The notes: generated by a model from the sequence alone, not told the origin. Shown: positions 15,232-24,332, counted from the first letter of the stretch. The stretch is DNA of 43,576 nt from Segatella oulorum JCM 14966 (GCF_000613785.1 NZ_BAJQ01000021.1:1-43576), one strand, 5' to 3'. Translations and numbers: made by a program.

Positions 15232-16392
15232 CTATTTGTTTGCGTAATAGTTCTTGGTTGATTTCACATTGCCATTCTTACTCAATGTGAGCGTTACTTG
15301 CTGTAACGATTTGTTGGTATGGTCGAAAATAACGGCAGGGTTGAGCCTACGTCCTTGGAAGAAGAGTTCAAAATGCAGATGTTCTGTCGTGGCTCTGCCT
15401 GTTCTTCCCGTTAAACCAATCACTTGTCCTGCCTTTACTTTGTCGCCCACTTTCACTAAATTCTTAGACTGATGGCTGTAAAGGGTTTCAAAACCATATT
15501 TGTGTTTGATGCGAATGCAATTACCATAGCCTGAAAAAGGACTGCTCCTAACGACGACACCATCAAAGGCTGCCAAGATTTTATCATTGGGAATGGTCTT
15601 GATATCAACACCCGAATGGTGGCGAGCCCCGCCATAAGGGCTGATGACATGACTTCCCGGGAGCGGATAAGCCCACTCTTCTTTTTCTAAATAGGAGAGG
15701 TTCCATTTGAAAGATTCTCGGTTGCTGAATGGATTTTCTTCGTCAATCTTGTCTTCTTTTTCAGGTTTATTCTTTGTTTCGGCGAGGGCTACATCTACAT
15801 ATTTCCCATTCTTGGTGCAGACAAGAGTCTTTTTTCTTAGCCGGTGTCCACGGATTTCCAAGACCACATCGGGATTAATTTTTCCACCATTAATCATGAT
15901 GAAGAAGCGGCAAAGTCCTTTCTTTTTCGACTTTGTCGATGTGTTGTCTGTTCCAACAATCGCAATGCTTTGCCCAGCCTGCACTTTATCTCCCACTTTT
16001 ACGAGGTTTTGTGCATTGTTTGCATAAACGGTTTCAAGGCCATTATCGTGGCGAATGACAATCGTGTTCCCATTCGTTCCCATCGTTTTTGCAAGGCGCA
16101 CCGTACCGTTCAGCATGGCTTTCACCACGTCTCCTTCTTTCGTTGCAATCTCAAGGGTTTGATGATCGTCCGCGAGGGTTGCTTTTCCGACGGGCAATGG
16201 AAATGAAAAATTGTCTTTTCCAATGTCGCTTAGGTTGATTTGAAAGGCGTTTGAACGGGCAAAGAGCCCAGGTGTCGCGATACTTATCTGTTGCTGTTCG
16301 GCGGCTGTAAATTTGTCTTTTGCAGGCATAAAAGCTAAGCACAGCATGCAAAAGAAACTCAAAGATAATAGTACTTGGATTTTTTCCTTCAT
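15232..16392 (-). CDS. M23-family peptidase with two LytM-type domains
   Basis: A 386-aa protein with an N-terminal signal peptide or membrane anchor (about 5-23). It has two LytM/M23-like domains in tandem. The first (about 85-175) keeps the fold motifs GNTIVIRHDNGLETVYA and VKVGDKVQAGQSIA but lacks the HxxxD and HxH metal ligands. The second (about 245-350) has HHSGVD (near 257) and EHLHFELFFQG (near 335), the zinc-binding set of active peptidoglycan endopeptidases. It should act on peptidoglycan in the periplasm, during growth or division; the degenerate domain may be regulatory, as in EnvC/NlpD-type proteins. The gene follows pgeF by 30 nt at the end of the hpt-adk-obgE-pgeF transcript. 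Confidence 0.85.
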   Translation of the reverse strand: MKEKIQVLLSLSFFCMLCLAFMPAKDKFTAAEQQQISIATPGLFARSNAFQINLSDIGKDNFSFPLPVGKATLADDHQTLEIATKEGDVVKAMLNGTVRLAKTMGTNGNTIVIRHDNGLETVYANNAQNLVKVGDKVQAGQSIAIVGTDNTSTKSKKKGLCRFFIMINGGKINPDVVLEIRGHRLRKKTLVCTKNGKYVDVALAETKNKPEKEDKIDEENPFSNRESFKWNLSYLEKEEWAYPLPGSHVISPYGGARHHSGVDIKTIPNDKILAAFDGVVVRSSPFSGYGNCIRIKHKYGFETLYSHQSKNLVKVGDKVKAGQVIGLTGRTGRATTEHLHFELFFQGRRLNPAVIFDHTNKSLQQVTLTLSKNGNVKSTKNYYANK

Positions 16393-16422
16393 AAGTCTAA
16401 AGTGTTTAGAATGGTGGGTTGC

Positions 16423-17211
16423 TTAAAAATGAGCGGGTTGTAACATGATTCCCGAGTAGATACGCCCTGAATGTATGCCCAATTTCCGTGCAGAAAAATA
16501 GTCTTCTGACTGCTGATAGGTGCAGATATGGCTCATGATGATATGCTGGGAAGGCACACCTTTCTCAATGAGTTGCAGTTGATTGCATCGCGGAAGGTCA
16601 ATATGCCATTTCGTTTTTTGGCATGCAATGGCCGACATATCGAATGCAGCTTGCTGAAAAGCCTCATACACTTCGTCGCCCACTTCAAACGCTTCGAGCG
16701 ATATTCCAGGGCCAATGGCGGCATAGAGGTGTTGAGGCTGGGTGCCAAAGGTCTGTGCCATGGTGTGGATTGTCTTCTCAACAATGCGTGCAACGGTGCC
16801 CCTCCATCCTGCATGAACGGCTGCAATGGCTTGCTGTTGCGCATCATAAAGCAAGATAGGAATGCAATCGGCTGTCGAAACACCAATGCAGAGGCCACGT
16901 TCTTGCGTAATCATCGCATCAACATCGTCTAAATATTCTTGCCGTTTCTCGGCGGGTTGGTTCAGCATCTCTTGATCAACGCAGGCCACTTTTGTACCAT
17001 GTACCTGGTGTGGAACGAGAATATTTTGCGAGGGAATGCCCAAGGTGGCTGCCAAAAGCTGTTTGTTTCGTGTTACATGTTCTGACGAATCGCCACAATA
17101 TTCGTTAATATTAAACGCACAAAAGGTGCCTTTGCTTACACCGCCCTTACGCAAAGAGCTAAAAGCAAAGACACCTTTTGCTATGTCGTATGTGTGTAAC
17201 TGTGGCCTCAT
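16423..17211 (-). CDS. pgeF: peptidoglycan editing factor, laccase-domain (YfiH) family
   Basis: A 262-aa cytoplasmic protein of the Cu-oxidase_4/YfiH family. Seen: [10 protein letters not shown] with Cys near 113 and HAGWRGT with His near 133, the metal-binding Cys/His set, and an earlier [10 protein letters not shown]. In Escherichia coli the homologue prevents wrong L-Ser incorporation in peptidoglycan; family members have also been called polyphenol oxidases or purine nucleoside phosphorylases. The start codon overlaps the obgE stop (17208-17211, ATGA-type overlap), indicating translational coupling, and an M23 peptidase follows, so a cell-wall context fits. Confidence 0.88.
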   Translation of the reverse strand: MRPQLHTYDIAKGVFAFSSLRKGGVSKGTFCAFNINEYCGDSSEHVTRNKQLLAATLGIPSQNILVPHQVHGTKVACVDQEMLNQPAEKRQEYLDDVDAMITQERGLCIGVSTADCIPILLYDAQQQAIAAVHAGWRGTVARIVEKTIHTMAQTFGTQPQHLYAAIGPGISLEAFEVGDEVYEAFQQAAFDMSAIACQKTKWHIDLPRCNQLQLIEKGVPSQHIIMSHICTYQQSEDYFSARKLGIHSGRIYSGIMLQPAHF

Positions 17212-18380
17212 TCTCCTTCCTCTACTTCGTATTCATAGTCGTCTAAGTCCTCGATTTCATCCTCTTCAACAAATTCTATGTCGTCGAAGTCGGCATCTTC
17301 GGCTTGCATTTCTTCTGCAAAAATACGCATGTCTTTATCGCGATGCACCAAGGTATCTTCAGCAGTAATCTCTTGTAACTTGTTGCTTTCGCTATTGAGT
17401 TCGCGCCACAACACGTCTTTTAGTTCGTTTAATCCTAAGCCCGTCACCGATGAAATGAATACCACGGGGAGGTCTTCGGGTAGCGTTTCGCGAAGCATTT
17501 CGATGAGTTCATCGTCCAAAAGATCACTTTTTGTGATGGCCAGCACACGATGTTTGTCGAGCATCTCGGGGTTAAACTGCTGCAATTCGTTGAGCAGTAC
17601 CTCGTATTCGTGCTTGATGTCGTCGGTATCGCCCGGCACCATGAACAGCAAAAGCGAATTACGTTCGATGTGACGCAAGAAGCGAAGCCCCAAACCTTTA
17701 CCCGAACTTGCACCTTCTATGATGCCAGGAATGTCGGCCATCACAAATGATTTGTGGTCATGATAGGCCACAATGCCTAATGAAGGCTCTAAGGTGGTGA
17801 AAGGATAGTTGGCGATTTTGGGACGAGCGCTCGACAAAGTTGAGAGCAATGTTGATTTCCCAGCGTTGGGAAAGCCCACCAATCCGACGTCAGCCAGCAG
17901 CTTAAGCTCCATGATAATCGTCAACTCTTCCATGGGTTCTCCCGGTTGTGCGTAGCGAGGAGCTTGGTTAGTTGATGTGCGAAACTGAAAGTTTCCCAAG
18001 CCTCCGCGTCCACCTTTGAGCAAAAGCACTTCTTGCTTATCGTAGGTTACATCACAAATATATTTGCCTGTTTCAGCATTATAGACCACCGTACCGCATG
18101 GAACATCGATGTAAACATCTTTTCCGTTGGTGCCATGGCACTTGTCTCGTCCACCATTCCCGCCATGTTCTGCATGGATATGGCGCTGGTATTTCAGATG
18201 GAGCAGCGTCCAATAATTGTGATTGCCCCGCAGATAGATGCTACCTCCATTACCTCCATCCCCGCCATCTGGCCCACCATTGGGCTGATATTTCACGTGA
18301 CGGAGGTGCATAGAGCCTCGTCCGCCCTTGCCAGAGCGACAATAAATCTTGACGTAGTCGACGAAATTGGAGTCAGCCAT
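17208..18380 (-). CDS. obgE: Obg-family GTPase
   Basis: A 390-aa GTPase linked to large ribosomal subunit assembly and stress control. Seen: the Gly-rich Obg domain (about 1-160, with [14 protein letters not shown] and [10 protein letters not shown]); G1 [11 protein letters not shown], switch [13 protein letters not shown]4 TKSD, and G5 ISSVTG; and an acidic C-terminal tail ([17 protein letters not shown]) common in these proteins. It lies between adk and pgeF on the same strand, 21 nt after the adk stop and overlapping pgeF. The gene order adk-obg-pgeF is usual for Bacteroidales. Confidence 0.95.
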   Translation of the reverse strand: MADSNFVDYVKIYCRSGKGGRGSMHLRHVKYQPNGGPDGGDGGNGGSIYLRGNHNYWTLLHLKYQRHIHAEHGGNGGRDKCHGTNGKDVYIDVPCGTVVYNAETGKYICDVTYDKQEVLLLKGGRGGLGNFQFRTSTNQAPRYAQPGEPMEELTIIMELKLLADVGLVGFPNAGKSTLLSTLSSARPKIANYPFTTLEPSLGIVAYHDHKSFVMADIPGIIEGASSGKGLGLRFLRHIERNSLLLFMVPGDTDDIKHEYEVLLNELQQFNPEMLDKHRVLAITKSDLLDDELIEMLRETLPEDLPVVFISSVTGLGLNELKDVLWRELNSESNKLQEITAEDTLVHRDKDMRIFAEEMQAEDADFDDIEFVEEDEIEDLDDYEYEVEEGE

Positions 18381-18401
18381 ACTATGCTTTGCAGATTGAT
18401 T

Positions 18402-18980
18402 TTATTCGGAAAGTTGGTCTATCTCGTTGGCAATGCGCGCGAAAATCTCTTCGACTGTGCCTAAACCCTCAACATGATGGTGCACACCTTCCTTTTTATA
18501 CCAGTCAATCAAAGGAGCCGTTTGGGTGTGGTACACATTCAAACGTTTTTTAATCGTCTCCTCATTGTCATCACTTCTGCCACTCTCTTTGCCACGATTA
18601 ATTAAGCGTGCCATCAGTTCTTCTTCTGGAACGGCGAGTTCAATCATTGCAGCTATCTTGTGACCCCGCTCATGAAGCATCTTTTTCAGCGCTTCAGCCT
18701 GAGGTGTTGTGCGTGGGAAACCGTCGAAAATTACACCTTTATGGTGGCTGCCGAAGTTGTCATAAACATGCGCTAAGATGTCAACCATCAGCTCATCCGG
18801 AATTAATTGGCCGTTGTCAATATAGCCCTTTGCGGTCTTTCCAAGCGCTGTTCCATTCTTAATCTCATTGCGTAGTACGTCACCTGTAGAGATATGCCCG
18901 AAGCCATACTTCTCAATCATCTTGTCGCTTTGTGTACCTTTTCCGGCACCTGGAGCGCCAAAAATAACAATATTCTTCAT
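18402..18980 (-). CDS. adk: adenylate kinase
   Basis: A 192-aa enzyme for ATP + AMP to 2 ADP in the cytoplasm. Seen: P-loop GAPGAGKGTQSDKM at the N-terminus, STGDVLRNEI, GFPRTTPQAEAL, and RxDDNEETIKKRL. The LID domain is short and has no zinc Cys, as in Bacteroidetes and the small eukaryotic type. It is the second gene in the hpt operon, 39 nt after hpt, and is followed closely by obgE. Confidence 0.95.
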   Translation of the reverse strand: MKNIVIFGAPGAGKGTQSDKMIEKYGFGHISTGDVLRNEIKNGTALGKTAKGYIDNGQLIPDELMVDILAHVYDNFGSHHKGVIFDGFPRTTPQAEALKKMLHERGHKIAAMIELAVPEEELMARLINRGKESGRSDDNEETIKKRLNVYHTQTAPLIDWYKKEGVHHHVEGLGTVEEIFARIANEIDQLSE

Positions 18981-19019
18981 TATGATTTTATAAAATAATA
19001 CTAACTGAATCTTCGTTCT

Positions 19020-19558
19020 TTAGGGTTCAACCACGGTATAAATATCGCGAAGCTGACGACCTTGCTGGTCATAGTCCAAACCATAGCCCACAATGAAATC
19101 ATTTGGGATTTCCATTGCGACATATTCGATGTTGAGTGGCACTTGCAACTTTTCTGGTTTTAAAAGTAATGTGCAGATATGTAGCGACCCGGGATTGCGT
19201 GTTCCTAAGGTTTCTAACATCCGTTTCATGGTCTGTCCCGTGTCAACAATGTCCTCAACAATCACCACAGTACGCCCCGATATATCTTCATTCAGACCGA
19301 TAACTTCTTTCACTTCTCCTGTTGAATGGTGCCTTGATAGGAAGCTAACTTCACAAAAGAGATCTCACAAGGGATGGTAATATAACGCAATAAGTCGGCT
19401 GCAAACACAAAAGAACCATTGAGCACGGCCAAGAACAGTGGGTTCTTGTCTGCTAAGTCGCGATTGATTTCCTCGGCAACTGCTTTTACGTGCTGTAAAA
19501 TCTCTTTTTCGGGAATAAACGTTTTGAACGTTAAGTCCTTGATTTTGATAATATTCAT
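19020..19558 (-). CDS. hpt: hypoxanthine phosphoribosyltransferase (frameshifted in this sequence)
   Basis: Salvages hypoxanthine and guanine to IMP and GMP using PRPP. Seen: N-terminal half to LASYQGT; the C-terminal half, in another frame, has GRTVVIVEDIVDTGQTM, the PRPP-binding loop, and NDFIVGYGLDYDQQGRQL. The break is near 19318: one missing base would restore LASYQGTNSTGEVKEVIG, the flexible-loop motif of the family. Repaired length is 179 aa, as expected. It begins the hpt-adk-obgE-pgeF operon and is divergent from the NAD(P)HX repair gene; a -7 box lies at 19584-19591. Confidence 0.9.
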
Positions 19559-19583
19559 CGGTGCGAATAGGATTAATTTGTTG

Positions 19584-19591
19584 CAAATTTA
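19584..19591 (-). promoter_or_regulatory. -7 box of the hpt operon
   Basis: TAAATTTG on the minus strand; transcript start predicted near 19580, giving a leader of about 22 nt. It is back to back with the promoter at 19636. Confidence 0.5.
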
Positions 19592-19635
19592 CTAAAAATA
19601 TAGGAAACGCTCCCCACCAATTAGCATTAATTTTG

Positions 19636-19643
19636 TATTTTTG
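19636..19643 (+). promoter_or_regulatory. -7 box of the NAD(P)HX repair gene
   Basis: TATTTTTG matches TAnnTTTG; predicted start near 19647, a leader of about 17 nt. No clear -33 element. Confidence 0.5.
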
Positions 19644-19663
19644 CAGCAACTATAACGATTAGT

Positions 19664-21181
19664 ATGAAGATATTCAACAGCGCTCAAATTCGTGAGCTCG
19701 ACAGCTATACCATCGCCCATGAGCCTATTGAATCGATTGAATTAATGGAGCGAGCCGCCAAGGCTATCACCTATAACATCATGCAAACATGGACTAACAA
19801 AACCCCATTTGTGGTGTTTGCCGGTTCCGGAAACAATGGTGGTGATGCGCTTGCCGTAGCAAGAATGTTGGCTTCGCATGATTATGAAGTGAGCGTTTAT
19901 TTATTTAATATTCATGACCATCTTTCAGAAGATTGTGCAAAAAATAAGCAACGGGCACTTGATGGCAAAAATTTAAAGGACTTTCATGAGGTCGTTGTTG
20001 ACTTTGAACCCCCTAAATTAACAGCTGATATGGTGGTTGTTGATGGTTTGTTTGGAAGCGGTTTAAACAAACCTTTAGCGGGAGGTTTCGCTTCTTTGGT
20101 GAAATATATCAATCAAAGTCCATCCAAAGTAGTCAGCATTGATTTGCCTTCGGGACTGATGGCCGAAGATAATACGTATAATGTGCGGCAGAACATTATA
20201 CGTGCCGATTACACTTTTACGCTGCAACAATTAAAACTCAGTATGCTTTTGGCTGATAATCAGCCCTATTTAGGTGAAGTGCGCGTGTTGGATATCCGAC
20301 TTTCGCCCACCTATATCCAAGAAACCGTTGCGCAATATCAGCTACTTGAAGAGCAAGATATTCGTAATCGGTTGCACCGACGTTCCCCTTTTGCGCATAA
20401 AGGCGACATGGGTACAGCCTTTTTGGTGGCGGGATGTTATGGCATGGCGGGTGCAGCTGTGTTGGCAACGCACGCTTGTTTGCGGGCGGGAGCCGGCAAA
20501 GTCATTGTGCATACGCCTAAACGTAACTATGGAATTATGCAAACCAGCGTTCCTGAAGCTGTATTGCAGATGGATAAAGAAGAAACGATTTTTTCGGAAC
20601 CTGTAGAAACCGACGACTATGAGGCCGTTGGAATGGGACCGGGATTGGGTAAGAATGAGACAACCGCTATTGCTCTTATTGCCCAAATTCGGCGCACACA
20701 ATGCCCCATGGTGTTAGATGCTGATGCCCTAAATATCTTGGGAAATCATCGCGCTTGGATGCAACAGTTGCCCGAAAGACTTATCTTTACGCCTCATCCG
20801 GCAGAGTTTGATCGCTTAGAAGGGGTTGTTTCAAATGGCTGTTACGACCGCCTTTTGAAGGCCATTCGGTTAGCTGAGCGCATACATGGTTATATCTTGC
20901 TCAAAGGTCACTATTCCGCTTTGTGCACACCTGATGGGAAAGTGTTCTTCAATCCTACGGGAAATGCAGGCATGGCCACAGCAGGTAGTGGGGATGTGCT
21001 GCTGGGTATTATCACAGGATTGTTGGCACAGGGCTATCATTCAAAGGATGCTTGTCTCGTAGGGATGTATCTTCATGGCTTAGCGGGCGATTTAGCCGTG
21101 CGCGATTTGGGCGAAGAAAGTCTTTTAGCTTCGGATATGATTGCCTATTTGCCCAAGGCATTCCTACGTATTCGTGAATAG
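19664..21181 (+). CDS. nnr: bifunctional NAD(P)H-hydrate epimerase / ADP-dependent dehydratase
   Basis: A 505-aa two-domain repair enzyme that converts damaged NAD(P)HX back to NAD(P)H. The N-terminal YjeF_N epimerase domain (about 1-215) has VFAGSGNNGGDALAVARML and IDLPSGL. The C-terminal ribokinase-like dehydratase (about 225-505) has HKGDMGTAFLVAG, GPGLGKNE, LDADALNIL, TPHPAEFDRL and the nucleotide-binding NAGMATAGSGDVLLGI. Fusion of both activities is usual in bacteria. The gene is divergent from hpt; the following DUF4831 gene starts 13 nt after its stop, so both are probably cotranscribed. Confidence 0.93.
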   Translation: MKIFNSAQIRELDSYTIAHEPIESIELMERAAKAITYNIMQTWTNKTPFVVFAGSGNNGGDALAVARMLASHDYEVSVYLFNIHDHLSEDCAKNKQRALDGKNLKDFHEVVVDFEPPKLTADMVVVDGLFGSGLNKPLAGGFASLVKYINQSPSKVVSIDLPSGLMAEDNTYNVRQNIIRADYTFTLQQLKLSMLLADNQPYLGEVRVLDIRLSPTYIQETVAQYQLLEEQDIRNRLHRRSPFAHKGDMGTAFLVAGCYGMAGAAVLATHACLRAGAGKVIVHTPKRNYGIMQTSVPEAVLQMDKEETIFSEPVETDDYEAVGMGPGLGKNETTAIALIAQIRRTQCPMVLDADALNILGNHRAWMQQLPERLIFTPHPAEFDRLEGVVSNGCYDRLLKAIRLAERIHGYILLKGHYSALCTPDGKVFFNPTGNAGMATAGSGDVLLGIITGLLAQGYHSKDACLVGMYLHGLAGDLAVRDLGEESLLASDMIAYLPKAFLRIRE

Positions 21182-21194
21182 AAATTATGGTAAT

Positions 21195-22235
21195 ATGAAA
21201 AAAATATGGAGTTTATGGCTGTGCCTTCTATGGGTTGTTGGCCATGCACAAAATGTGGCAGAAGGTGTTACTTATTGTCTGCCTAAAACGGCTATACAGG
21301 TGCGTTTGCTGGTAGAAAAGACGGTTTATACACCGGGTGATTTGGCAGCGTATGGCGAAAAGTATCTCAAACTGCAACAGGTGGCTTTCGAACCCACAAC
21401 CACTTATCGCGTCGTGCAGGCAAAGATGTTGCCCGTAGGCATTGCAGACACGGCAAAACAGCACACGGTTTTGCTGGATAAAAAGCATAGCATCATCAAA
21501 GTTGACCGCAATCCTGCGGGCATTTTGTTGGCTATTAATGCCACAGGAAAGGAACCTGCGCCACCCAAGCCCTTCGTTTCTGCACCGAAAGCCACCCCTT
21601 TAAATCCACGCGATTTTATGAATGCCGATATTCTCTCTGCTGGTTCAAAAGGCAAAATGGCTGCACTTATCGCGTCTGATATCTATGAAATCCGCGACAG
21701 TCGCAATCAACTCACGCGCGGCGAGGCCGATTTTATGCCTAAAGATGGCGAACAGTTGCGTCTGATGATGGATAATCTGAATCGTCAGGAGCAGGCCTTG
21801 TTGCAGGAGTTTAAGGGGACAACGGTGTGCGATACAGCCGAAGTGGTGCTCTCTTTTGTGCCGCAACCCAATGTCATGCGCCACACCTTGTGCCGTTTTT
21901 CCGACCATGCGGGCATCTTAGATGCGAATAATGTGGAAGGGCGACCGCTCATAGTGCATGTGCAAGACCTGCATCAAGTGGCGACTTTCCAGCAACCTGT
22001 GGATGCAAAGAAGAGCAAAGAAGACATTGGGGTGTATGTGAATCTGCCCGGAAAAATAAAGCTCTTGCTCTATGATGGCAACATTTTGCTGTCGCAACTC
22101 GAAACCCCTGCAGGGCAGTTTGGGCGGACAGAAGCCATCAGCAGCGAACTTTTTGGTAAGAAATTTACCACACATATTCGCTATGATGCGGCTACTGGCA
22201 GTGCCATCCAGTTTGATGTGGAGCCTTTGCAATAA
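21195..22235 (+). CDS. DUF4831 family secreted protein
   Basis: A 346-aa protein with a signal peptide (MKKIWSLWLCLLWVVGHAQ). The N-terminal half has VTYCLPKTAIQVRLLVEKTVYTPGDLAAYGEKYL, a pattern I recognise from DUF4831, a Bacteroidetes family with no assigned function. The start at 21195 is chosen since it begins the signal peptide; the upstream in-frame start lies inside the preceding gene. The rest is predicted beta-rich with no obvious catalytic motif. Its position behind the NAD(P)HX repair gene is close (13 nt). Confidence 0.8.
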   Translation: MKKIWSLWLCLLWVVGHAQNVAEGVTYCLPKTAIQVRLLVEKTVYTPGDLAAYGEKYLKLQQVAFEPTTTYRVVQAKMLPVGIADTAKQHTVLLDKKHSIIKVDRNPAGILLAINATGKEPAPPKPFVSAPKATPLNPRDFMNADILSAGSKGKMAALIASDIYEIRDSRNQLTRGEADFMPKDGEQLRLMMDNLNRQEQALLQEFKGTTVCDTAEVVLSFVPQPNVMRHTLCRFSDHAGILDANNVEGRPLIVHVQDLHQVATFQQPVDAKKSKEDIGVYVNLPGKIKLLLYDGNILLSQLETPAGQFGRTEAISSELFGKKFTTHIRYDAATGSAIQFDVEPLQ

Positions 22236-22291
22236 GGTTATTTGATAGCCTCTGTAACCGGTTGGTTATAAGGATGCTATAAATTGCAAAG

Positions 22292-22374
22292 AAAAAGCTA
22301 TGCTTTTGCATGGTAAAGTGGTGCAGATTGCACGGTAATCGCCATCACTTTGTGTAACAAAAGCATAGCTTTTT
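22292..22374. terminator. long nested hairpin after the DUF4831 gene
   Basis: Perfect 17-bp outer arms at 22292-22308 (AAAAAGCTATGCTTTTG) and 22358-22374. The 49-nt interior has a second pair AAAGTG 22315-22320 / CACTTT 22346-22351 and a third hairpin GTGCA-GAT-TGCAC 22321-22333. The right arm ends in a T-run, so it can terminate plus-strand transcripts, but it is much more complex than a normal terminator. Confidence 0.65.
22325..22346. repeat. dispersed 22-bp repeat unit
   Basis: AGATTGCACGGTAATCGCC followed by ATC; the same 22-nt pattern as the two units at 13217-13260, here within the loop of the nested hairpin. Confidence 0.6.
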
Positions 22375-22402
22375 TGTTGAATTTCATTTGCGAATGAAAA
22401 AC

Positions 22403-22433
22403 TTGCAGGTCTCATTTTAATTGTTTATATTTG
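22403..22433 (+). promoter_or_regulatory. promoter of the DUF6722 gene, touching the start codon
   Basis: TTG (22403-22405), 20-nt spacer, TATATTTG (22426-22433). Only four bases separate the -7 box from the ATG at 22438, so transcription should start at or beside the A of ATG. Confidence 0.65.
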
Positions 22434-22437
22434 CGCC

Positions 22438-22647
22438 ATGAACACTAAGAAAAGGGAGAAATTGGGCGATTTAATGTTGGATATTGCCAAATATATCATT
22501 ACTGCGATTCTGATTTTAGCATGCTTTAGTGGGTCAGATGAATGGAAATGGTATGATTTTATCTATCCTGTTATCGTTGTTGGAGTGATGATTGGGGTAA
22601 GTCTCTTTCTTATAGATGGAAAAGAAGACGAGAATAAGAAACAATAA
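22438..22647 (+). CDS. DUF6722 family small membrane protein
   Basis: A 69-aa protein with a basic N-terminus (MNTKKREKLGDLMLDIAKY) and two membrane helices (about 17-32 and 42-60), ending in a charged DGKEDENKKQ tail. The pattern fits DUF6722, a small Bacteroidetes family of unknown function. The promoter immediately before the ATG predicts a leaderless mRNA. A second small membrane protein starts 12 nt downstream with a strong ribosome binding site, so the two are likely expressed together. Confidence 0.75.
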   Translation: MNTKKREKLGDLMLDIAKYIITAILILACFSGSDEWKWYDFIYPVIVVGVMIGVSLFLIDGKEDENKKQ

Positions 22648-22653
22648 AGGAGG
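22646..22653 (+). promoter_or_regulatory. strong Shine-Dalgarno sequence
   Basis: AAAGGAGG, six bases before the ATG at 22660. Such strong sites are unusual in Bacteroidetes, where most genes lack one; it supports the reality of the short gene behind it. Confidence 0.7.
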
Positions 22654-22659
22654 CATCTT

Positions 22660-22789
22660 ATGGCAGGAATAAACTTTTTTTTTAACAGCAATTTTATTGA
22701 TGTTTTTGGGATGGGCACTTTATTTTCGGTTGCAAGATAAGAAAGAAGAGCGTCGGCAACGCGAGAAAAATGCGCACCACTCTGAATAA
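22660..22789 (+). CDS. very small membrane protein (frameshifted in a T-run)
   Basis: Begins MAGINFF and continues, after one base is removed from the nine-T run at 22675-22683, as LTAILLMFLGWALYFRLQDKKEERRQREKN and a short end, 42 aa in all. It has one membrane helix followed by a highly charged cytoplasmic tail. It directly follows the DUF6722 gene in the same orientation. Without the repair the frame stops after 26 codons. Function unknown; the coding potential of the second frame and the strong ribosome binding site make it a credible gene. Confidence 0.6.
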
Positions 22790-22826
22790 TTGTCGTTGTT
22801 TTTTGCCGTAAAAGGTTCGCACGAAA

Positions 22827-22841
22827 GCGCTTTGAAAGCGC
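22827..22841 (+). terminator. small hairpin after the small-protein pair
   Basis: GCGCTT-TGA-AAGCGC, a perfect 6-bp stem with 3-nt loop, 38 nt after the last stop, followed by a pyrimidine-rich stretch. A plausible terminator. Confidence 0.45.
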
Positions 22842-22937
22842 ACTCTTCTTTGTGGTAGAAGGCGCTTTGGAGAGGAGTTTATGTCAGAGTATGCGTGTGG
22901 AAGAATGGCGATGTGTAGAATAAAACTTCATCATAAG

Positions 22938-22969
22938 TTTGCGTTTTTCTTATGATTGTCTTAAATTTG
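22938..22969 (+). promoter_or_regulatory. promoter of the sugar transporter gene
   Basis: TTTG (22938-22941), 20-nt spacer, TAAATTTG (22962-22969). Predicted start near 22973, leader about 40 nt. Confidence 0.75.
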
Positions 22970-23012
22970 CAACGAAATAAATCTGTTTTTTAAGCAGCAT
23001 CAGCCATTCGAT

Positions 23013-24224
23013 ATGAAGAAGGCCACATTAACCAATCGCCAGTATTTCGTGCCGTTTGTGCTCATCACCTCATTGTTTTTCTTATGGGGCTTTGCACGTG
23101 CGATATTAGATTTGCTCAATAAGCATTTCCAAAAAGCATTAGACATTAGCATAACGCAATCGTCGTTGATTCAAGTCACAACCTATTTGGGTTATTTCAT
23201 CACAGCCATTCCTGCCGGATGGTTTATCAATCGTCATGGCTATCGGTTGGGTGTGGTGATGGGACTGCTGCTGTTTGGCTTCGGAGCACTCTTGTTTATC
23301 CCGCTTTCGGCGCTCCATTCCTTCTACACTTTCTTAATCGCTTTATTTATAATAGGGTGTGGTTTGGTGTTTTTAGAGACCTCGGCTAACCCTTATGTTA
23401 CGGAACTTGGTGCAAAAGAGACGGCCACGAGCCGATTGAATTTTTCGCAATCATTCAATGGCTTAGGCAGTTTGTTTGCAACATTTATCGTGGGACAATT
23501 CCTTTTTGGCGGCTCTGTTAGCGAGGGAGAGGTCGTGGTGCCTTATACCATCTTAGGCATTTTGGTGCTTCTTATAGCATTGGTTTTCTCACGGGTGCAG
23601 CTTCCTGAAATCAAACATGCCACGTCAAGCGATGATGAAGTGAAAGGAACACGCATCATGAAGCTGTTTCGTTATCATCCGATGTTTGTGTTTGGGCTTT
23701 TCGCTTTGCTGGCTTATGAGGTGTCCGAAATATCGATTAATAGTTATTTCATCAACTTTATGACAGGCGAAGGGTATATGACCGACCGCACAGCCAGTGT
23801 CATTTTGACCATTGCTTTAGGCTTCTTTATGGTGGGACGCTTTGTGGGTAGTTGGCTGATGCAGTATGTCCGTGCCGAAAAATTGTTGCTCCTTTGTGCT
23901 GCAGGCAGCGTCAGTTCTATGGTAGTGGTGTTGCTGGACTTTGGTAAAATCAGCATGGTGGCACTCATAGCCAACTATTTATTTGAGGCTATCATGTTCC
24001 CAACTATCTTTTCTTTGGCGCTGAACGGATTGGGAAACCTTAAAAAGAGTGCTGCATCTCTGCTGATGATGACCCCTATTGGCGGATGTGGTTTCTTGCT
24101 GATGGGGATTATTGCCGATGCTTCTAACCTGATAGCACCATTTGTTATCCCCCTCTTTGGTTATTTTGTGGTGTTGCTTTTTGCGTCAGAATTGTTGCGT
24201 AAGGCCCACGAGGTGGTATCCTGA
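23013..24224 (+). CDS. FucP-family sugar:proton symporter (MFS)
   Basis: A 403-aa inner membrane transporter with 12 predicted helices. The start FVPFVLITSLFFLWGFARAILDLLNKHFQ and LVFLETSANPYVTELG match the FucP branch of the major facilitator superfamily (L-fucose, glucose/galactose permeases). The Gly-rich loop INRHGYRLGVVMG fits the MFS signature between helices 2 and 3. The exact sugar cannot be read from the sequence; no catabolic genes for fucose are adjacent, and the neighbour is a class II aldolase, which fits hexose use. It has its own promoter. Confidence 0.88.
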   Translation: MKKATLTNRQYFVPFVLITSLFFLWGFARAILDLLNKHFQKALDISITQSSLIQVTTYLGYFITAIPAGWFINRHGYRLGVVMGLLLFGFGALLFIPLSALHSFYTFLIALFIIGCGLVFLETSANPYVTELGAKETATSRLNFSQSFNGLGSLFATFIVGQFLFGGSVSEGEVVVPYTILGILVLLIALVFSRVQLPEIKHATSSDDEVKGTRIMKLFRYHPMFVFGLFALLAYEVSEISINSYFINFMTGEGYMTDRTASVILTIALGFFMVGRFVGSWLMQYVRAEKLLLLCAAGSVSSMVVVLLDFGKISMVALIANYLFEAIMFPTIFSLALNGLGNLKKSAASLLMMTPIGGCGFLLMGIIADASNLIAPFVIPLFGYFVVLLFASELLRKAHEVVS

Positions 24225-24332
24225 AAAGGCCTACTTTGTTATATCTATGTGGCAATTATAAAGCGTAAAGGTGATAATTTTGCAGACTTTAGACTTTTTA
24301 AACTTTCATCCAGTAAAAAACAAGAATAACAT

